Notes: generated from the sequence alone by a model not told the origin. Positions 19,476-28,939 are shown, counted from the first letter of the stretch. The stretch: DNA of 64,000 bases from JACPNO01 sp963825405 (GCA_963825405.1 CAWGTB010000010.1:1-64000), one strand, 5' to 3'. Numbers and translations are program-made.

Positions 19476-20735
19476 ATGACTAAAGTTTCCGCTTTCCGCC
19501 CCTATCGCTACAGCCCTAAAGCCGGCCGGCTCAGCGATCTCGTTACCCAGCCGTACGACAAGATCAGCGCCGCCATGCGGTCGCGGTACCTCTCGCTGAG
19601 TCCTGCCAACCTGGTACGCGTAATTCTCAACGAACCCACCGCCGCCGATTCAGAGACGAACAGCACCTACACCCGCGCCTCCCAGTATCTGAAGGAGTGG
19701 ATGAGCGACGGCACGCTGGTGCGGGAGCCTGAGCCATGCTTGTTTGCCTATTTTCAGGAATTCTCGGTTCCCGACACCCGTGAAAAGCTGCTGCGCAAGG
19801 GCTTTATCGGCCTGGGCGGGGTGGAAGACTACGAACGCGGCATCGTCTTTCGCCACGAGCAAACGCTTTCCGGACCGAAAAAAGACCGCCTCGAGCTCAC
19901 GCGAGCAACCCACGCCCTAGCCGAGCAGCTCTTCATGCTGTATGCCGACCCGGCAGGTGAAATCGACGCGATTCTGGATCAAGCTGCGGCCGGCAAGCCC
20001 GACATGGAAGTCGAGGATGAATACGGCGCGCGGCATCGCGTATGGAGAATTTCCGGACGCGAACAGATCGCCCGTATCGAACAGCTCATGGCCGATAAGA
20101 AGCTGCTCATTGCCGACGGCCACCATCGCTACGAAACCGCGCTGGCCTTCCGCAAGGAGAATCCCAATTTGCCCGGCGCGGCATTTGTGCAGATGACTTT
20201 CGTCAACATGCACTCGCCCGGATTGCAAATTCTGGCGACGCACCGCGTGGTGAGCAATCTGGAAGGATTCGACGCCGGCAAGTTTTTGGACAACGCCGGC
20301 AAATTGTTTGAGGTGAAGCCAGAGGCTTCGATCGAAGAACTGCAGCGTGAATTAGCCGCGGGCGGGCGCATCGGCGCGGCCATCGGCGATCGGCTGTACG
20401 TGCTGCGCCCGCACAACCCCGACGGCAAGCTGGACATCACCATCCTGCATGAAGTGCTGCTCGGCCAGGTGCTGGGCGTGAGTGAAGCCGCCGTGCGCGA
20501 TGAGAAGCACTTGCGCTACATCCGCGGCCTGGATCGTGCGGTCGAAGAAGCTCGCAGCGGCAATGCACAAATCGCTTTTCTGCTGAAAGCCACGTCGGTC
20601 GAAGACGTAGCGCGTATCTCCTTCGGCGGCGGCGTGATGCCGCAGAAGTCCACCGACTTCTATCCGAAGCTGCTCTCCGGGCTGACGATTTACGTGCTGA
20701 ACGATTCGTCGGTATTGACGCCGGTACCGTCGTAG
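19476..20735 (+). CDS. DUF1015 family protein
   Basis: 419 residues, close to the usual size. The N-terminus VSAFRPYRYSPKAGRLSDLV, then TQPYDKISAAM, is the family signature, and LLIADGHHRYETALAFRKE is its most conserved motif. The biochemical role is not established; the family is often found near serine and PLP-related metabolism genes. The frame is intact. A weak -10 (TATTCT, 19456-19461) lies 14 nt before ATG. Its last 46 bp overlap the 3' end of the convergent oxidoreductase gene. Confidence 0.88.
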   Translation: MTKVSAFRPYRYSPKAGRLSDLVTQPYDKISAAMRSRYLSLSPANLVRVILNEPTAADSETNSTYTRASQYLKEWMSDGTLVREPEPCLFAYFQEFSVPDTREKLLRKGFIGLGGVEDYERGIVFRHEQTLSGPKKDRLELTRATHALAEQLFMLYADPAGEIDAILDQAAAGKPDMEVEDEYGARHRVWRISGREQIARIEQLMADKKLLIADGHHRYETALAFRKENPNLPGAAFVQMTFVNMHSPGLQILATHRVVSNLEGFDAGKFLDNAGKLFEVKPEASIEELQRELAAGGRIGAAIGDRLYVLRPHNPDGKLDITILHEVLLGQVLGVSEAAVRDEKHLRYIRGLDRAVEEARSGNAQIAFLLKATSVEDVARISFGGGVMPQKSTDFYPKLLSGLTIYVLNDSSVLTPVPS

Positions 20736-22004
20736 GCGTCGCGCCGGGGCGCGGCTTTGAGCACTTTTTGCGTGGCCGGATCGAAGGCCAGTTGCCGCGA
20801 TTCGCGGTAGGCATCCACGCCCAAGCCCGATCGCCACCATGGTCTGATAGCCGAATTCGGCGTCCAGGTTGGGCTTCTGGCGCGAGCGCACGCAATCCAG
20901 AAAATTCTCCATGTGGACGACGTGCAGGTCCTTCACTTCGGTGGGGAGGTGCAACTCGGCGGCGCCGTGGCGCTCGGTGAATTTGGCGGCGGCGATGCCC
21001 TCCGCGGTCACAATCAATTCCTTGCCGCGAAACTGGATGGTACCCTCGTGGCCAAAAATTATCGGCGGCACGTGGACGTTAGGCGCGTCAGTAGCCATCG
21101 ATGACGACATGATGACCTGAAAATCCGCGTACTCGATAGTGGTCGAAACGGTGTCCGGCACTTCGCGGTCTTTGTGCACATAGATGCCGCCGTTGGCGGA
21201 AACGCGCACCGGAAACTGCGGGCCAAGCACCAGCAGGAACGGGACCAGGCGGTGATACAGCAGGTCGGTCGCGATGCCGCCGGAATAATCCCAATACTTG
21301 CGCCAGCGGAAAAAACGATCCGGACTGAACGCCCGCTTCGGCGCTGAACCGAGAAAACGTTTCCAGTCGATATTTTCCGGCGTGCCTTCGGGATCGATCT
21401 TGTAATTCCACTCGCCGTGAACCGAGTTGCGGGAGTACGTACCCTGCACCCAGAGCGGCTTACCGATCGCGCCTTGGGCTACCAATTCGCGGGCTTTGAT
21501 GAACTGCGGCTCGGAAGCGTACTGGCTGCCGACCTGCAGCACGCGCCCGGATTTCTTGACGTACTCGGCGATGACGCGGGCTTCCTCGATGCGATGCGTC
21601 ATCGGCTTTTGCAGGTAGACATCTTTGCCGGCTTCGAGAGCATCCATAGCCATGCGGAAATGCCAATGGTCCGGGGTGGCGATGAACACGGCATCGAGAT
21701 CGGGGCGGGCCAGGAGATCGTGATAATCGTGATACACGTCTTTCTCGGTGAGGCTGAGGAAGTCGCGGGCGCGCTGTTTGCGTTTGGTGTAGAGATCGCT
21801 GATGCCGACGATCTGCACGCGGCCGGTGGCGTCGGCGTGCTTCTTGATCATCTTGACGTGACCGAAACCCATCCCGCCGACGCCGATGACGCCGAGGTTG
21901 ATGCGATCGTTGGCGCCAAGGACGCGAGGAGCGGAAGGCCGTGCGGCGCGCAGCAGGGGGAGAGCAGTGGCGGTGACAGCCAGAAAATCCCGGCGAGTAT
22001 TCAT
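20690..22004 (-). CDS. Exported Gfo/Idh/MocA family oxidoreductase (one frameshift)
   Basis: NAD(P)-dependent sugar or inositol dehydrogenase family with a Tat signal (MNTRRDFLAVTATALPLL), so it acts outside the cytoplasm, as is common in Acidobacteria and Planctomycetes. The Rossmann motif is INLGVIGVGGMGFGHVKMI. The family signature EAGKDVYLQKPMTHRIEEAR contains the KP substrate/cofactor motif. The C-terminal domain has WDYSGGIATDLLYH. Near 20,835 the frame shifts so that MVAIGLG continues as GVDAYRESRQLAFDP and ends NTDESFST before TAA at 20692-20690. A -10-like TACAAT sits 6 nt before ATG, with no Shine-Dalgarno (leaderless). The substrate cannot be told from sequence. Confidence 0.85.
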
Positions 22005-22010
22005 GAAGCA

Positions 22011-22016
22011 ATTGTA
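22011..22016 (-). promoter_or_regulatory. -10-like TACAAT, leaderless arrangement
   Basis: TACAAT read on the minus strand ends 6 nt before the ATG at 22004 of the oxidoreductase gene. The transcript would begin at or beside the start codon. No good -35 and no Shine-Dalgarno are seen. Confidence 0.5.
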
Positions 22017-22023
22017 GAACAAG

Positions 22024-22128
22024 ACATTTCTCGCAGAGACGCAGAGAACGCAGAGAAACCTTAAGAAATGACTTAATAAGAAGTCTCTTCGTAGTTCTCT
22101 GTGTGCTCTGCGTCTCTGCGAGAAATGT
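22024..22128. repeat. Inverted repeat built on CGCAGAGACGCAGAG
   Basis: ACATTTCTCGCAGAGACGCAGAG (22024-22046, 23 bp) is exactly repeated in inverted orientation at 22106-22128. The match extends inward with a few mismatches to about 34 bp per arm. A further partial copy (TCTCTGCGAGA) follows at 22140-22150. It lies in the divergent promoter region between two genes. It looks like a REP/MITE-type mobile non-coding repeat and could form a large hairpin. Confidence 0.7.
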
Positions 22129-22132
22129 TTTG

Positions 22133-22160
22133 TTGTTGTTCTCTGCGAGATTGTTACAAT
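22133..22160 (+). promoter_or_regulatory. Promoter-like TTGTTG-16-TACAAT, leaderless arrangement
   Basis: TTGTTG (22133-22138), 16-bp spacer and TACAAT (22155-22160). The ATG of the PfkB kinase follows 7 nt later at 22168, and there is no Shine-Dalgarno. Confidence 0.5.
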
Positions 22161-22167
22161 CGAACGA

Positions 22168-23092
22168 ATGTCTCTGGTCGTAGTGGGCTCGGTCGCGTAC
22201 GATGGCGTGGAAACGCCGCACGGAAAAGTGGACCGCATGCTGGGCGGCGCGGCCACCTATATTTCTCTCGCCGCCAGTTTTTTCACGCCGGTGAAGATCG
22301 TCGGCGTCGTCGGCGATGATTTCGCGCAGGCGGATGTCGACCTGCTCGCGCGCCACCGGATCGATCTGGAAGGCCTGGAACGCGTGCCCGGCAAGACGTT
22401 CTTCTGGGCCGGCGTCTATTCCGCACGACATGAACGACCGCACCACCACCGCGACCGACCTGAACGTCTTCGCCGACTTTCAACCCCAAGCTGCCGGCCT
22501 CTTACCGCTCGCAGACCTACCTGCTGCTGGGCAATATTCAGCCGGCGCTGCAGCGCAGCGTGCGCGCGCAAATGAACGGCGTGCGCCTCGTGGGCGGCGA
22601 CACCATGAATTACTGGATCACAGGATTTCCGCGAGGAGCTGCTCTCCACCATTCGCGAATGGGATTTCCTGCTGATCAACGACAGCGAAGCCCGCATGCT
22701 GTCCGGCTGAGAACAATCTGCGTCGGGCGGCCGCAGAAGATCATGGAGATGGGGCCGCGCACGCTGGTGATCAAGCGCGGCGAATACGGCGCCATTCTGT
22801 TCCGCCGCGACGGCCATTTCATCGCGCCCGGGTTATCTGCTGCGATGAGGTTTTCGATCCCACCGGCGCGGGCGATTGTTTCGCCGGCGGTTTCATGGGA
22901 TATCTGGCGGAGCGCGGCATCGATCCTCGGACCGGCGCGGTGGATCACCGCGAACTGCACCGCGCCGTGATCTACGGTTCGGTGATGGGCAGCTTCTGCT
23001 GCGAGATGTTCGGCGTGGACCGTTTTCGCAATCTCACGCGCGCGGAGATCGATGCTCGCTACCACGAATTCCGAGACTTCACTGAGTTCTGA
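22168..23092 (+). CDS. PfkB family carbohydrate/nucleoside kinase (several frameshifts)
   Basis: About 305 residues once pieced together. The N-terminus SLVVVGSVAYDGVETPHGK and RMLGGAATYISLAASFF is a PfkB substrate-binding region (GGxxxN-like with Thr). The catalytic C-terminal signature DPTGAGDCFAGGFMGYLAER has the GAGD anion hole with catalytic Asp. Frames change near 22,425, 22,485, 22,625, 22,710 and 22,835; joined, they give MNDRTTTATDLNVFADF, SYRSQTYLLLGNIQPALQ and GPRTLVIKRGEYGAILF. The acceptor may be a sugar or adenosine; the GAGDCF and NVF features are shared by ribokinase and adenosine-kinase types. The stop is TGA at 23090-23092. Confidence 0.8.
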
Positions 23093-24670
23093 CGCGCCGC
23101 CGCGTTGGGGATGGCCGCCCGGTCGCGCTGGTGGCGTTTCTGCTGGCCTGCCTGAGCGCGGCGGCCGTGTGGTTTACGTGGCAGCAAGGCTGGACGCTGT
23201 ACTACGGCGACGCCGAAGCGCACCTGAACATCGCGCGCCGCATCCTGGATTCGCGCAATCCTGGGCCTGGGACAGATCGGTACCGTCTGGCTGCCCCTTG
23301 CCGCATTTACTGATGCTGCCATTCGTGACGGACGACTTCCTGTGGCGCAGCGGCCTGGCGGGGGCGATTCCATCCGCATTGTGCCTGGTGATTGCCGGCA
23401 CATTCCTGTTCGCGGCAGTCAGGCGCGAGTTGAGCAGCACTGGCGCCGGTGCCGTAGCCGTCGCGCTATTTGCTCTGAATCCAAACGTTCTTTATTTAGC
23501 CAGTGCGCCGATGACGGAGGCGGTATTTTTCGCCGCGCTTGCGGGCGTGCTTTATTTCACAGTGCTGTTCCGGCAGACGCAGTCGTTGTGGGCGGCGGCA
23601 GCAGCAGGGGCGGCTGCGTTCGCTGGAACGCTGACACGCTATGAAGGCTGGTTTCTGATTCCGTTTGTGGCGCTGTTCTTCCTGTTCGCCGCGAAACGCA
23701 ATCGCTTGTTGGCAGCGTTGGTGTTCGGCGCGATCGCCTCGCTCGGGCCGCTGGCGTGGATGGCACACGACCGCTGGTACGCAGCCGACTGGCTTTCTTT
23801 TTACCGGGGACCGTACTCCGCCAAAGCCATTCAGGGCAACTATTCGTATCCCGGCCAGGGCGATTGGAAAACGGCGCTGCTCTATTTCGCCTGGGCGGCA
23901 CGATGGTGCGCCGGCATATCGTTGGTTATCATCGGCGGCGTCGGCATTATTGCAGCGCTCGCCAGGCGCAGCTTTCTGGCCCGTTGCGCTGCTGAGCCTG
24001 CCGGCCATCTTCTATTTGTGGAGCATCCATTCTTCCGGCACGCCAATTTTCGTGCCGAATCTTTACCACTCGTACTACAACACGCGCTACGGCCTTGCTG
24101 TTTTGCCGCTGGTGGCTTTTTGCGGCGCGGCGCTCGCGGGCCGAAAAAGCAGGTGGGCCCCGATAGCCATCGTACTTATCGCGATCGCGCCGTGGCTCTG
24201 GCATCCGCAGACCGACGATTGGATCACGTGGAAAGAATCGCTGGTCAACTCGAACCGCCCGCCGCGCCTGGACCCACGAAGCCGCGGCATACATGCGCGC
24301 TCATTACCGCCCTGGAGACGGCGTGTTCACATCGTTCAGCGACGTGACCGGCATTTTTCGTGAGGCCGGCATCCCGCTCAATGAAACCCTCACCGGCGAC
24401 AACGGTCTGCGCTGGCAGGGCGCCGTCTTGCGCCCCGACCTGATGCTGTGGGAACAATGGGCGGTAGCGGTCGCCGGCGATCCGGTGCAGACCGCCATGT
24501 TTCGCGCGCACCGGCGCGGTTTGCATTACCAATTAGTGCAGACGATGCAAGTGAAAGGCGCGCCGGCGATCGAAATTTACCGCCGCCAGGCATTTCCCAA
24601 TCCTTATGAAGATTCCTTATCTGAAAGCGCACGGCGCGAAGAACGACTTCCTGCTGACCTGGAAAAGTGA
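23052..24670 (+). CDS. Multi-pass membrane glycosyltransferase (GT39/ArnT-like, frameshifted)
   Basis: ATG at 23052 lies inside the end of the PfkB gene and opens MLATTNSETSLSSDAPPRWG. Frameshifts then occur near 23,120, 23,262, 23,980 and 24,275. The pieces give LVAFLLACLSAAAVWFTWQQ, YYGDAEAHLNIARRILDSR, GTVWLPLPHLLMLPFV and further hydrophobic helices. The Asp/Glu pair in the first periplasmic loop (GDAEAHLNIARR) fits GT-C fold enzymes using polyprenyl-phosphate sugars. The C-terminal soluble part (TSFSDVTGIFREAGIPLNET) is periplasmic in that family. It overlaps the dapF start by 65 bp unless an unseen frameshift shortens it. Family is clear from topology, substrate unknown. Confidence 0.65.
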
Positions 24671-25411
24671 CCTGCCCGCGGTTTCCCTTGCCGATGCGGC
24701 ACGCGCCATTTGCGACCGCCATACCGGCGTCGGCGCGGACGGCTGGCTGCTGGTCGATCGCGCCGGCGATGGTTTCGACGGCGGCATCCGCCTAATCAAT
24801 TCCGATGGCAGCGATGCCGAAATCTCCGGCAATGGCACGCGCTGCGCTGCCGCTTTTCTGATTCATTACGGGCTGCAAGGAAACGAAGTCCGCATCAAGA
24901 CCGGCGCCGGCGTGAAGGATCTGCGGCTGCTGAGCCGCGACGGCCTCCTGTTTCAAATTGAAATGAATATGGGAGAACCGGAAGTGCGCGATCTCCACTT
25001 CGCGCTGCCCTTAACAGGCGGCACGCGTGACGTGACGATTGTCTGGGTCGGCAATCCGCAATGCGCGGTCCCGGTGGAAGATTTCGATTTCGACTGGCGC
25101 ACGCTCGGCGCCGAAATCGAAGGGCATCCGCATTTTCCGCAGCGCACCAACGTGTCTTTTTTCCGCGCCATGGATGAACATACCTTCGATGTCCGCTTCT
25201 ACGAGCGCGGCGCCGGGCGAGACGATGAGTTCCGGAACCGGGTCGACTGGGGCGGTGGCGGCGGCTATGGCTCGCGGTTTAGTTAACAGTCCGGTTAAGG
25301 TGAATACCCCCGCCGGACCCCTGGATTTACTGTATGCAAAAGGTTTATTCCTCACCGGACCTGCTGAAATTATTTCAGAAGGTGACGTTCTACATGCGAG
25401 AATACTCATGA
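24606..25411 (+). CDS. dapF: Diaminopimelate epimerase homologue with both catalytic Cys replaced by Ser (one frameshift)
   Basis: DapF interconverts LL- and meso-diaminopimelate for lysine and peptidoglycan, using two cysteines. The fold markers are here: MKIPYLKAHGAKNDFLL, HTGVGADGWLLV, VWVGNPQCAVPVEDFDFDW, HFPQRTNVSF, ERGAGET. At the two catalytic sites the sequence reads EISGNGTRCAA (Ser74 where CGNG is usual) and ETMSSGTGSTGA (Ser209 where ACGSG is usual). One extra base in GCCGGGCGAG at about 25,217 breaks the frame just before the second motif. The downstream frame runs without stop into the dehydrogenase gene; a TGA at 25409-25411 in another frame overlaps its ATG and is the probable natural end. 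Epimerase activity is therefore uncertain. Confidence 0.75.
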
Positions 25412-26743
25412 TGAGCAACGTAATCGTGGATACGCAAACAACGGCGCGGATACTGGGCGAAAAGATCAAATCGCGGCAGGCGCGCGTGGGTATTGTTGGG
25501 CTGGGATATGTCGGACTGCCGCTGGCTGTCGAATTCGCCAAGGCCGGTTTTACGGTCACCGGCATCGATCTGAGCGAGTCCAAAACGGCCGCTGTCAATG
25601 CGGGCGATTCGTATATCGGCGATATTCCGAGCAGCGTGCTCAAGCCGCTGGTGGAATCGGGAAAGATTCGCGCCACCACGGATTTTGCCGCGGTCAAGGA
25701 TCTGGATACGGTCAACATTTGCGTGCCCACGCCGCTGCGCAAAACTAAAGACCCGGACATGAGCTTACATCGTCTCGGCTTGCGCAGGAAATCGCCAAGT
25801 ATTTCCATCCCGGCATGCTGGTGATTCTGGAATCGACGACGTATCCCGGCACGACCGATGAAGTGGTGCTGCCGATGCTGGCCAAACGAAGACATGCAGG
25901 TGGGCCAGGATTTCTTTCTCTGCTTTTCGCCGGAACGCGTCGATCCGGGCAATCCCAAATTCAATACGTCGAATATTCCGAAAGTGGTGGGCGGCATCAC
26001 GCCGGCTTGCACCGAAATGGGCCGGCTGTTCTACACCCAGGCTCTCGGAACACGTGGTGCCGGTGAGCTCCACGCAGGTGGCGGAGATGGTGAAGCTGCT
26101 GGAAAACACCTTCCGCATGATCAACATCGGCCTGGTCAATGAGATGGCGCTGATGTGCGACCGCATGGGCATCAACGTTTGGGAAGTGATCGACGCCGCC
26201 GCCACCAAGCCGTTCGGCTTCATGCCGTTTTATCCCGGGCCCGGGCCTGGGCGGGCATTGCATTCCGATCGATCCGTTTTATCTCTCCTGGAAGACCAAG
26301 CAGGCCGGCATCGAAGCCCGCTTCATCGAACTGGCCGGTTATATCAACGGGCAGATGCCGCACTTCGTCGTCGACAAGATGCAGAACGCGCTCAACGACC
26401 ACACGCAAGCCCGTGAAGGGCTCGCACATTCACGTGATGGGCGTGGCGTACAAGACGAGATATCGACGACGTGCGCGAGTCTCCGGCGCTCGACATCATG
26501 CAGCTGCTGATGCGCAGCGGAGCGCGCGTGACGTACAGCGATCCCTTCGTGCATGGCCTGCGCCTGGAAGAAGGCGAGCTGAAGGCCGGTCCGGTAACGC
26601 TTGCGGCTGACGCCGATTGCACAGTTATTGTGACCGATCATTCCTCGTTCAACTACCCCGAGCTGGTCAAGCAGGCGAAACTGATCGTGGATACACGCAA
26701 CGCGCTCAAGGGAATTTCGTCGCCCAAAATCGTTCGCCTATAA
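25411..26743 (+). CDS. Nucleotide-sugar dehydrogenase, UDP-GlcNAc/UDP-glucose 6-dehydrogenase type (several frameshifts)
   Basis: NAD-dependent four-electron oxidation of a UDP-sugar to the uronic acid for surface polysaccharides. The Rossmann motif VGIVGLGYVGLPLAVEFAKA is near residue 25. NICVPTPL, ILESTTYPGTTDEVV and FSPERVDPGNPKF follow. The family signature is GPGLGGHCIPIDPFYLSWK after correcting 26,240, where the catalytic Cys sits in GGHCIPIDP. The C-terminal domain is VRESPALDIMQLLMRSGARV. The frame breaks near 25,765, 25,885, 26,045, 26,245, 26,405 and 26,460. The YLSWK ending and FSPERVDPGN motif favour the WbpA (UDP-GlcNAc) branch. It follows the membrane glycosyltransferase, which suggests a shared glycan role. 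Confidence 0.82.
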
Positions 26744-26744
26744 T
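26739..26744 (+). promoter_or_regulatory. -10 TATAAT overlapping the end of the dehydrogenase gene
   Basis: A consensus TATAAT overlaps the stop codon (TAA, 26741-26743) of the upstream gene and ends 9 nt before the ATG at 26754. The oxidase gene could have its own promoter with a leader of only a few bases. No clear -35 is seen. Confidence 0.45.
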
Positions 26745-26753
26745 AAAAGGCTC

Positions 26754-27875
26754 ATGAATCGCAGAGCCTGGCTGAAAGCTGCCGCAGCCGGAATTCCTGT
26801 TGCCGCGCTCAGCGCCTGCGCGGCCCGCAACGCCAAAGTTGCCTCGCCCGCCGGCTATCGCGGTGAGCGCAAATTCGCCCGCGTCAAAGTCAGCCCGGAC
26901 CGCGTAATTCGCACCGTCGCGGGACTGCGCCCGTACCGCCCATCGGGATTTGTTGTGCGTACCCAGAAGGTCGACAACAAAATCGTCGTGCACAATTACG
27001 GGCACGGCGGCGGTGGAATTACGCTTTGCTGGGGCACTTCGCACCTGGCGATGGAGCAGGCCATTGAAACCGGCCACAAGGAATTCGCGGTGATCGGATC
27101 GGGCGCGGTCGGTTTGGCGACGGCCCGCTTGCTGCAGCGCCGCGGCTTCGCGGTCACGATTTACGCCAAGGACTTGCCGCCTGCTACGACCTCCAATATC
27201 GCCGGCGGTCAATGGTCGCCGTACTCTGTGTTCGATCCGGACAAAACCTCCCCGGCCTTCATGGAGCAGTTCGGGCGCGCGGCGCGTCTGGCCAACCGCT
27301 ACTACCAGGACATGGTGGGCGACTATTACGGCGTGCACTGGATCGAGAATTACGTACTAAGCGATAACCCGCCACACAATGGAGGCGGTGCGCCCTTCGG
27401 ACTCGACGGCTTGTTCCCCGAATCGCGCCTGCTGGAGAAATCTGAGCATCCATTCGCCGTGCCCTATGTGCGCAGATTTACGACCATGCTGATCGAGCCG
27501 CCGGTTTACCTGAATGCGGTGATGCGCGATTTTCTGCTGGCGGGTGGCAAAATCGTCGTACGCGAATTCGCCGCGCTCGAAGGGTTCCTGTCGCTGCCCG
27601 AGCCCGTAGTCATGAATTGCACCGGTCTGGGGGCCAAAGCGCTCCTGAAGGACGAAGATTTAACACCTATTAAGGGACAGCTCACCATCCTGCTGCCGCA
27701 GCCGGAAGTGGATTACATCACGCTGGGGCCGAGCGACATCTATATGTTTCCGCGCCGGGACGGCATTTTACTAGGCGGAACGCACGAGGAAGGCGTCTGG
27801 ACACTCGAGCCCGACCGCGAAGCAGCCGAGCGAATTATGCAGGGTCACATGAAGGTTTTCCGCGAGATGGCTTGA
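26754..27875 (+). CDS. Exported FAD oxidoreductase, D-amino-acid-oxidase-like with circularly permuted motif order
   Basis: 373 residues, frame intact. The N-terminus MNRRAWLKAAAAGIPVAALS with LSAC at 19-22 looks like a Tat signal with a lipobox (Cys22), so it is probably a lipoprotein outside the cytoplasm. The motifs of D-amino-acid oxidases are all here but rotated. The substrate/FAD motif normally near the C-terminus comes first: GLRPYRPSGFVVRT (57-70) and VVHNYGHGGGGITLCWGT (78-95). The Rossmann motif FAVIGSGAVGLATARLL follows at about 111-127, then TTSNIAGGQWSPY, MNCTGLGAKALL, KGQLTILLPQP and IYMFPRRDGILLGGTHEEG. The chain stops where GLRP would normally begin. The DAAO Arg that binds the carboxylate corresponds to the Arg of PYRP. 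The substrate is unproven. Confidence 0.8.
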   Translation: MNRRAWLKAAAAGIPVAALSACAARNAKVASPAGYRGERKFARVKVSPDRVIRTVAGLRPYRPSGFVVRTQKVDNKIVVHNYGHGGGGITLCWGTSHLAMEQAIETGHKEFAVIGSGAVGLATARLLQRRGFAVTIYAKDLPPATTSNIAGGQWSPYSVFDPDKTSPAFMEQFGRAARLANRYYQDMVGDYYGVHWIENYVLSDNPPHNGGGAPFGLDGLFPESRLLEKSEHPFAVPYVRRFTTMLIEPPVYLNAVMRDFLLAGGKIVVREFAALEGFLSLPEPVVMNCTGLGAKALLKDEDLTPIKGQLTILLPQPEVDYITLGPSDIYMFPRRDGILLGGTHEEGVWTLEPDREAAERIMQGHMKVFREMA

Positions 27876-27924
27876 TTGACAAAGCCAGGATCATAAGAGG
27901 AAGATCTCAAATAGAGGAATTCCC

Positions 27925-28909
27925 ATGAAACTGGTGATCTCGCCTGTTAGTCGGCAGCGCGGTGTTGGTGGGCCTGAGCAGTTTTGCAGCTCTGGCGCAG
28001 TCGGTAATTTCCGCCAAATCGGGCCTGATTCACTATGCCGAGGGCCGCGTGCTCTTGGATGGCCAGCCGGTCGAACAGCATCTGGGAACCTTTCCCGACA
28101 TCAAGGAAAAAGCTGAACTGCGCACGGAGGAAGGGCGAGCTGAAGTGCTGCTCACTCCCGGCGTAGTGTTGCGCGTCGGCGAGTCGAGCGCGATCCGCAT
28201 GGTTACCAACCGCCTGATCGATACGCGCGTGGAATTTCTCTCCGGCTCCGCATTGGTCGAGGCCGCCGATCTTCCTAAAGACAACGGCGTGACCGTCGTG
28301 TACAACGAGCATGCGGTCCGCTTACTCAAGAAGGGCCTGTATCGTTTCGATTCCGAGCCGGCGCAATTACGCGTGTATGACGGCGAAGCCCAAGTGGATG
28401 CCGGCAGCGGCAAGCTCGTCCCCGTTACCGACGGCCGCATGATGGCCTTCACCGGCGATATGGCGGTAACCAAGTTCGATACCAAGGATGGCGACGCGTT
28501 ATATCGCTGGGCCAAGCGGCGCGCGGAATATTTTGCCGTTGCCAATGTTTCGGCGGCTCGCAGCGTGCGCGACTCCGGTTCGTCGTTCGCATCGAGCGGC
28601 TGGGTTTTCAATCCTTACTACTCGATGTACACCTACGTGCCGATGAATGGCATGTTCTACAGCCCGTTCGGGTATGCGTTCTGGAGCCCGTTCTCGGTCT
28701 ACCAGGCCTACTACTACGGGCCGTCGGTGTTCTCGCGCGGCGGAACCGGGCTGCCAGTCTCTTCCGGTACGACGAGCCCCAAGCTGCCGGTCAGAGGCGC
28801 CACGAGTGGTCAGAGCGTTTCCGCGCCGCGATCGTCGGGCGGATTCGCAACCGGCGCTTCGGCTCCAGTCTCGCGCGGCGTCAGCGCCGGGCGCTTAGGC
28901 GGACGCTAG
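27925..28909 (+). CDS. Secreted FecR-like domain protein with Tyr-rich tail (one frameshift)
   Basis: ATG at 27925 is chosen because AGAGGA lies just upstream. With one base restored at about 27,943 it gives a signal peptide (VGLSSFAALAQS cleavage region). The mature part has a FecR-type domain: ISAKSGLIHYAEGRVLLDG, EEGRAEVLLTPGVVLRVGES, SGSALVEAADLPK. Residues near 215-260 are very rich in Tyr, Phe and Pro (WVFNPYYSMYTYVPMNG, YAFWSPFSVYQAYYYG). The final 70 residues are Ser/Gly/Thr-rich and low complexity. There is no sigma factor or TonB receptor nearby, so it is not a classic FecR anti-sigma. It may be a cell-surface or matrix protein. Confidence 0.75.
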
Positions 28910-28917
28910 TTACCATC

Positions 28918-28939
28918 GGGCGGGTTTGAAAGCCGCCCC
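28918..28939. repeat. GGGCGGGTTT inverted repeat, copy 1
   Basis: GGGCGG and CCGCCC arms around GTTTGAAAG, 9 bp after the stop of the FecR-like gene. It is one of five related copies in the window and is placed to act as a terminator between convergent genes. Confidence 0.65.
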
